Shown one piece after another: positions 1 through 9,775 of a DNA stretch of 21,299 nucleotides. The notes below the pieces were generated by a model. It was given only the letters and a program-made list of their open reading frames with translations, was not told the DNA's origin and ran no database searches. The DNA is taken from the NCBI GenBank assembly GCA_003427395.1, contig BFEA01000285.1:1647928-1669226 (forward strand), written 5' to 3'. Position 1 is the first letter of the stretch; every line of letters starts with the position of its first letter. Source of the stretch: Chara braunii (lineage: Eukaryota; Streptophyta; Charophyceae; Charales; Characeae). The translations under genes were made by a program, and so were the position numbers.

Positions 1-730
1 CTCTCTAACTCCACTACCCTCCTCGGCGCTGGACTCCTCCAGCGCTGTGCCTCATGGCCGATGAGCAGCGCAGCTGCAGTCTCGAAATAGCGCAGCAGGG
101 AGTCTCCAAAATAGCGCAGCAGCCAAGTTCCTGAACCAGCATAACGCTGGATTTCTCCTGGTACCTTCTGTCCACGAACTGGGCAACGGCCCAGCTTATG
201 TAGCGCTGGGCCAGGACTGAAAACCCACGGCCTGCGTTCTGGGCCGTGCAGATCGAAATCCGATCCATGGTCCAGATCGCAGACTTTGAAACTGGTTCAG
301 CCCTTGGCCTAAAACGGCCTGCCTGGGTCCCTACCGGACGTCCAGGCCCTGTCCAGGATTCAGTTTCCTGGTACCTGACTTCGAACCGGTCCTGTGCGGA
401 CGTATCCGGCCTCAACGTNGGCCTGGGTCCGAACAGGTAGCAATCTGTTCGAAAACAAAAGAAAAGGTCCAAACGTTTTTAGGAGCTCAGCCTCTGGGCC
501 TGAATCTGGCCCTNGTCCTAAAACGTGNACCTGGCCACAAAACGGACAACAGTANAACCGTTANAAAAACAGCAGCAAATANATAAATAAAAGAATATAA
601 AAATAATCTAAAGCTGGCGTTTTTCTGATGCAGGCCCAAGTAAGAATGCCATAGGGCCTTCAGGTTGCGGTGACGCGACCTGGGGGCCCTATTCCAACCT
701 CGGGTCCCGTGAGGGGCCCGTGTGTAGGCT
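1..730. other. Unassigned repeat-like sequence with N gaps
   Basis: No supported gene. The stretch is rich in short GGCC, GTCC and CCTGG words between about 240 and 530. Several single N bases lie between 419 and 582, so reading frames here are not reliable. Positions 555-612 are A-rich, with AATAAA-like words, and could be the tail of a transposable element. Short inverted words around AGCGCTGG occur near 25-50 and 140-225. The open frames here are compositional. It may be a degraded LTR or the 3' flank of the LINE-like unit to the right. Confidence 0.4.
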
Positions 731-1855
731 TTCAGCATGTAACAGTAGCACTGTCCAAGTAGCGGGTGACCGTGTTTGAGCTCATGAATGCTCTTTTTAT
801 GTTCTCCCAATGCAGAGGGGGGATATGAGTGGGGTCCCCTTGTGTGGTTGACCTAAGAAGTCCCATGAGGATGGCATCTGTGACCGCTTTCAGTCTGGCT
901 CTAACCCGTCTGTTCTTTGACGACTTTTGTGGCTGCCGTGCATCAGTATGGGCAGGTTCCGTCATTTCACTCATTTCACCGGGCTGACTGTATTCTCGTG
1001 CACTGTTGTCAGACTATGCATCTGTCAGGGCTCCCCCCTTAGTATTTGTCATGTCTATTTCGATGCCAGGATCCGGGGGGGCCGCCTCATTGTTGTTGTG
1101 GTTTTCCCCCGCTCTCCCAACCAGGGAGGGCTCATCCGTTAGTCGTCCCAAAGTAGGAGTTATTGGTGCTTGCTGTTGATAGATGAAGCCCTGTGGCTGC
1201 TGCAGCTCTGACCTGAGGCTGTGTGTGATCGCTGTCTGCTCTTGCATCAAGTAGTTGTTTTGAGACTGTAGCAACGCAGCCATATCCGGGGTAATGGTGT
1301 CACTGCGAGTTTGCTATGTCGTCCATTGCTGTTTGACCTGGGTTTGCAATACTGTTATTGGCCCGTTCATGGCCTCGGCAAGAACAGCCGGGTGTGGAAA
1401 CATGTGGTCTGGAGGGTGAGGAGAGTGCTCGAGTTGTGGGGGGGGATCAGCCCCTTCTGTTGACTGTACTGTACTGGAGCAAACTGTTGCTCTGTGTCTG
1501 GGACCCCCGAAGGGGGGGGCCCAGATTGATCCATCGGGAGTTGGCCCGTGGCATCTTCCGTCACCTTCTCCACCCCTTCCATTTCCGTAGGACAGGTGGT
1601 GCGGTCACCGCGTTGGGACCTTGAGGATTCCCCCTGCTGTGTCGAGCATTCCCCCTGCTGTGTTGTGTGGTGCAAGGTGGGAAGTCCATTGGGGCTGGGG
1701 GTCTGTAATTCCCCAGCCCACGGTTTTGGTTGAATTCCAGGGACCAGCATTTGTGTTACCTTTTCTTTCCATTTGGTGAGGACTGTGATTCTAGATTCTG
1801 CCTTTTCCCCGTTCTTGGTTGTACGGGCCCCTTGTCGTTGCAGTTGGTGTGTTCC
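730..1855 (-). pseudogene. LINE-like ORF1, C-terminal low-complexity tail
   Basis: The same minus-strand frame as the knuckle segment continues to about 1367. It is Pro/Gln/Ser-rich and contains a short internal tandem repeat built on TQQGE, around 1630-1665. A frame change between 1367 and 1283 leads to a Gln-rich, helix-prone stretch (MAALLQSQNNYLMQEQTA). A last protein-like piece lies at 732-974. No enzymatic motif is visible. These pieces are assigned to ORF1 only because they follow in order on the same strand and share composition. They could instead be a separate degraded repeat. No endonuclease motif appears downstream. Confidence 0.35.
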
Positions 1856-2985
1856 CTAGTCCTGGTCCTGTTGCCCCTGCGTGTTCTGCCAGGTGAAGGC
1901 CGGATTGTGATGGCTGCCTTCTCCCGATGTTGTCCCTTGTTGGGGAGGAACAGTCGTGATGTTCTGTTTAGGTGCCTGGGTCTGTTGGCCCTCTGCAACG
2001 GCTGGGTGAGTCGCCGGCAGAACTGGGGTGTCGGTACCGGGGACCACAGTGGTTGTGGGCGCAGTTGCAGATGCGATGACCTTGGTGTTTCTGGTATCTG
2101 TGGTCCCCCTGGGTGCTCTCTCCCCTTGGCGTAAAGTAGTGGTGTTGGCCGGGGATCTGGGAGGGCGCCCCTGTCCTTCCCATTTCCAGCTCCCGGGTAG
2201 TTTATTTGAAGTTCGGTGGAACACCCAGCCTTCGAAGGACGGGTCTTCCAGGATCCAGCGTCCCGGTCCTTCTGGGTGAGGCGTGACCAGGCCTTTCATC
2301 GTCTTGCCCTGTATACAAGGGCAGAGGAGGTCAGTAGAGAGATGGCCCCTGCCTCTGCACGCATAGCACCAGGGGGCTTGAGGATGATTCACCTGTACTG
2401 CAAAAGTCTTGTCCTCTTGTGAGAAGCACCACTGACCGCTGACTGGAAATCCGGTTGCGGGGTCCCAGTCCACTGCTACCAAAAGCGTGTCGTCCCTTTT
2501 AGGGAGGAACTAGGGTGCATCGTTGATGTATCCGAGAATCGGGGCTATTTGTTGCAGGTCCGCCAAAATCGCTCCTTGCACACTCAACGGGGCGAAACGG
2601 AATTCCACCCAGAAGTGGTTCCTCATTAGCTGCTCTCTTTTCTGATCGGTTGTGAATGGCGTGGGCGGCTCCCATTGCTTGATTGCCACAGTGTGGCCTT
2701 TGTAACAAGGGAGCGGCATCTTGAGAAGATTTGCTCTATCGAGCGGGTAGATTGTGGTTACCGTCACCGTTCCCCGGGCAGCTGTTTCAATCAGAAAGTG
2801 CTCCATGACTGCCTGGTTACTAGTTTTCACGGATCGCAATCTCCCATTTACCCATCTGAGTTTTTCGTTAGTTGGGATAGTCGCCATGGACTGGGGGAAC
2901 ACGAATTGCACCGCATTCTGTGCATATATCATGTTACAGTTTGCCACTGCTTGTGGCAGGAAGATGGCGTGCGGGTAAATGAAAC
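1856..2985 (-). pseudogene. LINE-like ORF1, DUF4283-like region and zinc knuckle
   Basis: One frame covers about 375 residues with a single TAG near 2507-2509. The first part contains the phrase HFWVEFRFAPLSVQG followed by an Ile/Leu-rich helix, resembling the DUF4283 region of plant LINE ORF1 proteins. After the TAG comes VAVDWDPATG and then a knuckle at 2321-2368: Cys, two residues, Cys, four, His, six, Cys. The usual retroviral-type spacing ends with four residues, so the last loop is two residues long or the last Cys has shifted. The rest is Pro/Thr/Gln-rich. Such proteins bind RNA and single-stranded nucleic acid during retrotransposition. The frame ends in a TAG at 1856-1858 and the same frame continues beyond it. 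Confidence 0.55.
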
Positions 2986-3738
2986 CGTCCTTTTCAATGT
3001 ATTTTTTGATTGGTCATGTAGTTTTTGAATAAAGTGGGCCTTCATGAGGCCAATGGCTTGCAGGGCAAGAGGGTCGTTCAAAGTGGCCTGTCCTGAGGCG
3101 GCCAGGGCCTGCATGAGGGCGTGCGTGTCCCTAGTTTTCTTATAGACTGTGCCCCTTCCATCTGCATGGAAGAGGTCGGCTGGTTGCTCCCTTGTTCCGC
3201 CATTGAGGGAGGCACTGCCTGAGCAGTTGAGGTCCCTAGTGGAGCCGGTTGTGGTTGTGGTTCGATCAATTTTGACCGGGGCATTGCAGTTCGGTCCCTG
3301 TCTGTCGTTGGGGCAGAGGTTGAGGCAGGGCCTCACCATTCCATCAATGGCCGGGTTGGGATAGTGTGTACGTGATCCGATCGTGGTTCTGTGTCGGGTA
3401 CCAGGCGGGGGTGGCTCCGATCCGGGCACCTGAGTGCGGTCGTCAGGGCTCGGTGTGGTACCAGACTGCGGCCGGTTCTGGACAGGGAAGGGCTCAACTA
3501 TGTCTGTCCCTTGTTGCATGGGCCCCCCAGAGGTTCCATGTTGGTTGTTATGCAGGGAAATGGCTCCGTCCTCTCCACCCTCTGTAGTGGGGGCCATTTC
3601 GTTGGGGGGGGTAGCTGAGCTGATGGATTCAGTCATGTCTTCCCCCCTTTCAGTGCCTTCATGGATGGTCCGACGGCTCAGTCTATAATTCCCTTGCTGT
3701 CGTTCCCATTTTTTGGTTTTGTGACTTTGTTGGGTCAT
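2929..3738 (-). pseudogene. LINE-like ORF1, N-terminal part
   Basis: The 269-residue frame opens at an ATG at 3738-3736 in a favourable context (CCGCC before ATG). Residues 1-200 are polar and low in complexity, rich in Thr, Pro, Gly and Asp, and have no recognised fold. Residues about 210-250 look ordered, with an Ala/Leu-rich helix followed by a Lys/His-rich stretch. The frame is lost at a six-T run (plus strand, about 3003-3008). Reading one frame over restores a protein-like continuation into the next segment, so a single-base indel in the homopolymer is the likely break. The role is inferred from the downstream knuckle and the plant LINE ORF1 layout; alone, this N-terminal part is not diagnostic. 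Confidence 0.5.
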
Positions 3739-3827
3739 GGCGGGCTTACTTTCATCAATAGCCCGTCCCGACTATCAAGACTCTTTGAAGAGTTCAGTGT
3801 GGTGATGTGCTGAGGCTTTATGTCGTG

Positions 3828-4015
3828 TGTATGGATGTGTTTGTTTGCGAGTGTGTGTGTGTGTATGCGTTTGTGTGTGCGTGAGTGTTCCTACGTGTAT
3901 GTTTGTGTGTGTGCAAGTCTGTGTATGTTTTAATGTGTGAATGTATAAATGTGTGTGTATGTGTGTGTATGTGTGTGTATGTGTGCGAATGTGTTAGTGT
4001 GTGCGCATTTGTGTT
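3828..4015. repeat. TG-rich imperfect simple repeat
   Basis: About 190 bp of GTGTGTAT-type imperfect repeat with scattered substitutions, the cleanest tandem units being at about 3951-3983. It lies just upstream of the LINE-like ORF1 start, on that unit's 5' side. Alternating purine-pyrimidine DNA of this kind is known to favour Z-DNA; any function here is unproven. Confidence 0.8.
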
Positions 4016-4286
4016 GTCAGTTCACTGAGTATTCACATTTGTGGTTGTTTCCAATTGATTTGACAGTAGCTCGCTCTCACTCTCTCTTCCAATCATTCCC
4101 ACTCACTCCCTCCTTTCTCACTCTTGTGCACCCTTGTCCGTTGCCACTGTCGACCTACTATGAGTTTTGTCCGTTTGTGTGTGTAGCCCGACTTTTTAAT
4201 CAGACATCGCTTTTACCCTGGGATGTTTGATAGAAGAAAGAGAGAATTGATCCAATCGGGTGGTTGATCCAATCGCGTTTTCCAAT

Positions 4287-4288
<2 letters not shown>

Positions 4289-4334
<46 letters not shown>

Positions 4335-4335
4335 G
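4289..4335. repeat. (TG)15 followed by a G18 run
   Basis: A perfect (TG)15 at 4289-4318 runs straight into an 18-G homopolymer ending at 4335. The length of the G run is uncertain in short-read assemblies. Open frames across it (poly Cys-Val, poly Gly) are artefacts of the repeat. Two copies of TGATCCAATCG and one related word lie just upstream, between 4249 and 4290. Confidence 0.9.
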
Positions 4336-4489
4336 CAGTGCGAACAGGGGGGTGAAAAAGTTCGGGGGTGGGGAGACACTCAGGGAAGAGGACGGGCAGA
4401 GAGCACTTGGTCGGGGCGGTCTGGAGAGGAGGGGAATGGACAAGGAAGAGCTCACCGTTCACCCTTTTTCCGTCGTGTCTTCGATTGAA

Positions 4490-4870
4490 GTTTGAAGACT
4501 TCCCGTGTCCTCCTATCCTTCGCCTCGTTCTTCTGCCTTAATCGTCGTCTGTAGTGTATGCTCCTTTTCGCCTTGAATCCCTCCCCCTGTCTTTCGCGTC
4601 GTCCTTATCCAAAGTCGTCTTCTATACCCCCCCAATCGGCTTGTATGCTCCTCTTCACCTACTCCCTGCTCCTAGGTTCATCTTCTACCCAACATCACTT
4701 GCTCCTCAGTAGATAGCCGGTCTATCTTTCTCAACTCCCTTTACTCCCCGTACTCCCCCCTCCCTCTCCTTTTTCTGTGTGATTCCCTTATGTCGTTTTC
4801 ATGTGGTCGGTGATGTCACCTCTCCGATCCCTACTCCTTCCTCACGTTCCCTTGCTAACCCTGGCGTACA
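4490..4870. other. Pyrimidine-rich stretch without a gene
   Basis: About 380 bp strongly biased to C and T on the plus strand, with many TCTTC and CTCC words and no protein-like frame. It ends with a CTAAC word at about 4856 and TACAG at 4868-4872, which together resemble a branch point and a 3' splice site. Nothing else supports an intron. It could be the decayed 5' LTR or leader of element A. Confidence 0.35.
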
Positions 4871-5103
4871 GGAGCTGTGCCCTGCTGACTCAGGCCCTGC
4901 TGACTTAGGCGCATCCAAGGTATATCTGGTCAACCCGCTCAGCTGTCAGCACTTCACGTGCTGGCCTGGCGATGGCAACAAGAACCTTGCCCCCCTCGGG
5001 ATTGTCGAGGAGGTCAACCGGAGTGCGGCCGGGCCTTGCCGTCCGGTCCTGTTAGCGCACCTTTTTCGCTCCTTGACCACGGCCGATCGCATCGAAAGTT
5101 CCC

Positions 5104-5788
5104 TTGCATGATCACAACCACCAGGTTGCCATTCCTATGTGTCCCCCTCCTCAACACGTGCTGGTCCAACATGCCTATCTCTATCTCTCTGCACAGCTCG
5201 TGCGATCAGCTTGTCCTCGGTGTCAGCCTTCTCGCCGCATGTTGCTGCCATGTGCTCCAACGCAGCCGATCGCTCTACCTGCAATGCTCTCAGTTGCCGC
5301 TCCTCCTCAACAATATGAGCATCAAACTCATGAACCGATGCACGCCGCCTGGACACGTGAGGCATGGCCAGCCCCTTCGTCCCCGGTATCTCCTCCTCTC
5401 ACTGTGGACGTCTTGCATGACTCGAGTCCAAAACCAATGATCTCCTTTCGCAAAATTGAAGACACTTCAGGAGGATCTGACGGATATGACCAGCAAGTAC
5501 CACGACTTGATGGTAGAGGTTGCTGCGCTGCGACAGGCCCAAGTAACCAATCCTGTTCCTCTACCCCTTGGTTCCAAAGCTGCAATTGAAACTAATTCTG
5601 CCCCTCTTACCATATCTTCTTCTACTTCTTCCTTGAGTGTGATGGCAAACCCCTCGGGACCTGCAACAGGTGCAGATTCCGCTGTTGTTGTAACAAACAA
5701 CGAGGTAGGAAATTCCACAACTGCTGCAGCCCCAAGATCTGAACCAGCAGGTGCTGGTCCCAGCCACGCCGGTCCCTATGTGGATTGA
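5104..5788 (+). pseudogene. Element A gag N-terminus with a coiled coil
   Basis: Two overlapping frames are protein-like. From 5104 a Pro/Gln/His-rich frame begins at an ATG, and from about 5450 the next frame encodes KLKTLQEDLTDMTSKYHDLM and a further 12 residues of heptad-like helix, probably a short coiled coil. A Ser/Thr/Ala-rich linker follows to a stop at 5786-5788. Coiled coils in this place of Gag are common in plant Ty3/gypsy elements and help particle assembly. The true start codon is uncertain because the frame shifts at about 5450 and again near 5785, where the Gag core frame takes over. Confidence 0.5.
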
Positions 5789-6767
5789 AAGGCGGTGCAA
5801 AATACCGTCTAAGTATGACGACAAAGAAGACGTTGAATCCTGGACCCGCTCCATGAGGGCATACTTTGAGGTTCTGGGGACTCAACCTGAGAACCAGTCT
5901 GTGATCATGGGAATGAATGTCGAGTCTGTTCTACGGGGCTTCCTAGAGGTCCAAGCTACACGAGCTAGGGTTCCTAAGATAGAACTGACAAGGTGGCTTA
6001 AGGCCACCCTGGTTGCCTCCCTCGAGGAACTCCTCATTTCCCAATATATGGATCCACACACTGCAGTAAGGGCAAGAAGCCAGCTTGATAAAATTAAACG
6101 CAGCAAGTGGACGGGCTCCATGAAAAACCTGCAGACCTACCTTAGCAAGATGTTTGCTACACCCGGGTTAGAACTGACTGACCAATCTTGCTTGGATGTG
6201 GTCAAAGGTGTGGTTCCCACCAGTTTCACTAATCGTCTTGGCAGGGACTTCATTGGGTACACTGACTGGTTCACTCTTATGAAGGACATAGTCAGTCTTG
6301 AGGCTATAGACCTCGTTTCCACAGCAGGCAGCAAAAAGCCCATGGGCGGCAGGCGGTTCAAAGGCAGCAGGCGGTTTGTTGTGCATGACCTGCTGGAGGC
6401 TGAAGAGGAGGCCGAAGCAGATGACCCCACTTTTGGTGACGACCATGAACAGGACGCTGATACAGCCTGTTCATCAGCCCATGAGTCTGATGTAAATTAA
6501 GAAGAAGAAAAATTTACTGCCTTTAAAAAGACTGCCAATGCAAGGGGACCGAATTGGAATGTAGGGAAGAACTATGTTCAACTTCCCAAGGGAGTCAAGA
6601 TCCCAGCAAAACCGGAGGATGCGGCCAATAAACCATGGGTCGATCTCCGGATCACTGAAAATGATTGGCGGGGTAGACTCAAGGAAGGGGTATGCCTGCA
6701 TTGTCAGAAACCAAACCATAAAGTACAGGATTGCTATAGGCTGCAGGGAAACCAGACCCGGACGTAG
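5751..6767 (+). pseudogene. Element A gag core and CCHC zinc knuckle
   Basis: The frame from 5751 encodes a retrotransposon Gag core. Around residues 20-50 it reads KYDDKEDVESWTRSMRAYFE, the usual start of a Ty3/gypsy capsid-like domain with its conserved Trp, followed by a helical region to about residue 200 and an acidic Glu/Asp-rich tail. A TAA at 6498-6500 interrupts it. The same frame then continues for about 88 codons to a TAG at 6765 and contains a canonical knuckle at 6693-6734 (Cys-x2-Cys-x4-His-x4-Cys: C, C, H and C all present). Gag packages the element RNA, the knuckle binding it. A frame change near 6755 leads into the protease. Confidence 0.8.
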
Positions 6768-7303
6768 AGTCGACTTCAGCACACTCTACAGCAAGGGAGA
6801 CTGAATTTGATGCAGATCAACAATCCTTCCTTGAAGCCTAATCATCTGCTGAAGCCACGGCTGAAGTGTGTGATGTGTTGTATGTCGAGCCTTGGGAGGA
6901 GTCTGGGACGGTCGACTTCCACTACCACTTGGAGCATTGGGCTGAGATTAAACAGCAGCGTGCCCAAGGGACAACGAAGTTGATCTTCTTCAAACTTCTC
7001 ATAAACCACCGCTATCTTCGTGTCTTGATTGACTGTGGTGCAACGGCTAACTTTATGTCACCTCACGGGATACGCAAAGTGGGTTTGGGAATGAAGCAAG
7101 CGGCCTTGCAGAACCCTTGCCGAACCCAAGTTGGCAACAAGGAAGTTGTCTCTTCTACACATGCAGTCAAAGGTGTGTGCACTACCTTTGACAAAAACAA
7201 AACTGTCACCCACGTACTGAACTTCTATGTCCTTGACAAGTATCCCTTCGACGTTGTCCTTGGCTTGGGCTGGTTGCAGTCCCAATGCGAATGGACCAAG
7301 TGA
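6767..7303 (+). pseudogene. Element A aspartic protease
   Basis: The frame has a TAA at 6839-6841 and is then open to a TGA at 7301-7303. The active-site loop reads LIDCGATANFMS (Asp codon at 7031). Family members usually have DSG or DTG here, so the residue after Asp is Cys. The C-terminal motif PFDVVLGLGWL is the usual partner strand of gypsy proteases. The enzyme acts as a homodimer that cuts the Gag-Pol polyprotein. Whether DCG would keep activity is not known to me. The frame is shared with the downstream RT, as expected for a Pol polyprotein. Confidence 0.8.
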
Positions 7304-7591
7304 AAGGAGTCACTCTTCATGGTCAAAGATGCCCGAGGGAACGAGCTTCCTGTCCTCTTGGATGAGAAGCACGAGTCCCCAGTGATTTTTCTGAATGCTA
7401 TGAAGTTCTGCAAGAAATGGCGCAAGCACAAGGAGGAAGAACAGTTGTATGTTGCCTTTGTTCGTCCTACTCATGTGCCATCTACTTTTGCGGTTAATAC
7501 CACTACCATTTCACCTAGTGATACTACTTCTAGTACTACTACGAGCACCTCTACTTCTCTACCTCCTACTACTCCAAATGATCCCACTTAA
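7304..7591 (+). pseudogene. Element A protease-RT linker
   Basis: In frame with the protease and RT, between a TGA at 7301 and a TAA at 7589. The first half is a moderately ordered Lys/Glu-rich segment (VKDARGNELPVLLDEKH). The second half is Ser/Thr-rich low complexity. Such a connector between protease and RT is normal in Ty3/gypsy Pol. No catalytic motif is seen. Confidence 0.6.
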
Positions 7592-8605
7592 GACTCGGTT
7601 ACCTCTATTCGCAACCTGCGACCCGATCTAGGTGATCCCTTTGTTGATCCTTCATCCCCACCGGTTCCACCAAACATCCAAAACCTACTCGATCGGTTCC
7701 CGGAAGTTCTGACCGAGCCACGTGGAGTCCCCACGCGATCGGCCCGACACACCATTGAGTTGGTCGAGGGTGTTGTTCCTCCAAAGGGCTGCATATACCG
7801 AATGGGACCCGGCGAGATGGAGGAACTCCGACGACAGATTGACGAAATGATTGACAAAGGGTGGATCAAGCCTAGCGAATCTGAATTTGGTGCTCCTATC
7901 TTGTTTGTTCCAAAGAAAAGAGGCAAGCTCCACATGTGTATTGACTATCATGGCCTAAACCGCATCACAAGAAAGAACGCCTATCCTTTACCCCGAATAG
8001 ATGACTTGCTTGATGCCGCAGGTGGGTGCAAGGTCTTCTCCAAGATCGATCTCAAGTCTGGCTACCACCAGATTGAAGTCGATCCTGCGGACCAGCACAA
8101 AACTGCGTTCAAAACACGAGATGGGCTTTACGAGTTTACCGTGATGCCCTTCGGTCTCACGAACGCAGCAGCCACCTTCCAAAGCCTCATAGACAAAGTC
8201 CTCCGCGAACAGATTGGCCGGTTCGTGGTCGTCTACCTCGATGACATACTAATCTTCTGCAAGTCCATGAAGGAACACCTCAAGCACCTTGAGGAAGTAC
8301 TGACCATCCTCAAGAAGACGCAACTCCATCTCAACTTAGAGAAATCTGAGTCTGGGAAGGATAGTGTTATCTATCTTGGGCACCGGTTGTCTGTGGCAGG
8401 CCTAGAGCCTGAGGCAACCAAGGTGGAGGTCATACGCAACTGGCCTAAGCCCGTGAATGTTCGTGAACTGAGCTCTTTTCTTGGTCTCGTGTCATACTAT
8501 CGAAAGTTTGTACCCCGTTTCTCCATTGTTGCGCGTCCATTGTCTCGACTGACAAGTAAGAATGTTCCCTATTATTGGGATACCACGTGCACGAACGCCT
8601 TTTAA
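7592..8605 (+). pseudogene. Element A reverse transcriptase
   Basis: After the TAA at 7589 the Pol frame is open for about 337 codons to a TAA at 8603. It begins with a Pro-rich entry and RHTIEL, followed by the RT core: IDKGWIKPS, GAPILFVPKK, MCIDYHGLN, FSKIDLKSGYHQI with the first metal-binding Asp, MPFGLTNAAATFQ, and the catalytic box YLDD at 8234-8245, with all its residues intact. The thumb region FLGLVSYYRKFVPRFS lies at about 8475-8525. RT copies the element RNA into cDNA inside the cytoplasmic particle. This is the best preserved domain of the window. The final TAA lies where relatives usually have Gln (NAF-x-ALKDAL). Confidence 0.92.
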
Positions 8606-9031
8606 GCTTTGAAAGACGCCTTGGTAAGTTACCTAGTACTCCGCATTGTAGATCCCAAATGGACATTCGTAGTTACTACGGATGCAAGTCAGTATGGAAT
8701 CGGCGCAGTGCTGCAGCAAGATGACGGCGATGGTTTGCGGCCACTCGAATTCTACAGCAAACGCATGCCCAGCGTAAAGGTAGCCACTTCCACCTACATG
8801 CGCGAGCTCTATGCTTTGCGTATGGCTTTGGACCATTGGAAGCACTATCTTTTGGGACGCCACTTCAAAGTGTTATCAGATCATGTGACCCTGAAGTGGA
8901 TCAAGGAGCAAACTACCCTGTCCCCTATGTTAATTCGCTGATTCCATGAAATTGACATCTTTGACTTTGAGTTGAGACACAAAAAGGATTGTTATAATCG
9001 AGTCGCTGACGCATTGTCTCGCCATCCTTAG
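8606..9031 (+). pseudogene. Element A RNase H and connection
   Basis: In frame with the RT. The RNase H motif TTDASQYGIGAVLQQ carries the first catalytic Asp at 8681-8683, and the helix YMRELYALRMAL supplies the expected Glu. LSDHVTLKWI follows; relatives have TDHxxL, so the Asp is kept. A TGA at 8939 sits where Trp is usual (LIR-W-FHE), and after it the frame continues through DFELRHKKD and VADALSRHP to a TAG at 9029. RNase H removes the RNA strand of the hybrid and creates the polypurine primer. The domain is complete apart from the two stops. Confidence 0.9.
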
Positions 9032-9775
9032 TACATGACTTGCCTGGTAAAATCCTATGACCTCCGGAAGAAACTGAAGGAGAAGCTCGTAGAGCAGACA
9101 ACCAAGGATCCGGAACTTAGTCCCATCCTTGAGCGACTGCGGGCTGATCCTAGTAGTCAGGCTGATTTTCACGAATATGGAGGACTGATTTTTTGTCGCT
9201 ACGGGAACCACGACCGCTTGTGTGTGCCCAACCATGAGCCTGTCTGCACACATTTTCTGGATTTGGCTCATGGTCGGAGCAGACACTTCGGCATGGCAAA
9301 GACGTACGCAAATCTGCTGCGACAGTTTGATTGGCCTCGCATAAAAGGGACTGCTGAAAAGTTTGTGGCTGAGTGTCAAGTCTGTCAACGAATCAAACCA
9401 TGCGGACAAAAGCCCATGAGGATACTCGCACCCCTTCCCATTCCCGATGGTCCCGAGGAGTCCGTCTCCATTGACTTCACCGACATGGGAAAGATAAGTA
9501 AGAACGGCTACTCACAAGTCATGGTGATTGTTGACCGATTCTCTAAGTTTCTCAATCTGATCCCTTTGCCGCCGCACGCCCCAACAAAATTAGTGATTCA
9601 TGAGTTCCAACAGAAGTACATTCTGCAATTCGGGACCCCGAAGACTCTCGTAAGTGATTGGGACCCGCGCTTCATTAGTACTGAATGGACGTACTTCACG
9701 TCTCATCTGGGGATCGGGTTGTGTATGACATTTGGGTTTGGCTGAAGAAATCAACCAGACTGTGTTCTAACTTCT
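9032..9775 (+). pseudogene. Element A integrase, zinc-binding and catalytic core
   Basis: The frame from 9035 has the HHCC zinc domain at residues His79, His84, Cys114 and Cys117, followed by PLPIPDGPEESVSIDF, where Asp147 is the first catalytic residue, and LVSDWDPRF, where Asp208 (codon at 9656) is the second. The catalytic Glu is found in the next frame at 9744 (GLAEEINQ). The distance from the second Asp codon to the Glu codon is 88 nt, against 108 for the family's D-35-E spacing. A 20-nt deletion near 9730-9740 would explain both the missing residues and the observed frame change. Integrase joins the cDNA ends to host DNA; this copy cannot do so. Confidence 0.9.

Larger units (their letters stand above)
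730..3780 (-). mobile_element. Decayed LINE-like non-LTR element, ORF1 portion only
   Basis: On the minus strand one protein-like reading runs from 3738 down to about 730. It crosses at least two frame changes and several stops, in the order N-terminal low-complexity region, DUF4283-like region, zinc knuckle, and Pro/Thr/Gln-rich tail. This order is known from plant LINE ORF1 products, which bind the element RNA. No endonuclease or reverse transcriptase ORF2 follows on its 3' side, where unrelated N-containing sequence begins, so the copy is truncated or rearranged. The exact ends and any target-site duplication were not found. Confidence 0.5.

Noticed and set aside
3949-4230. Cys/Val-rich ORF in the TG-rich region
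   Set aside because: Generated by simple repeat sequence; the same holds for the poly-Gly frames at 4264-4495.
4779-5111. 110-codon plus-strand ORF as a host gene
   Set aside because: No recognisable domain, the start lies in pyrimidine-rich sequence, and it adjoins element A; insufficient support.
6866-7303. ATG at 6866 as an independent gene start
   Set aside because: The frame is part of a continuous Gag-Pol reading that begins upstream; the ATG only follows a stop at 6839.
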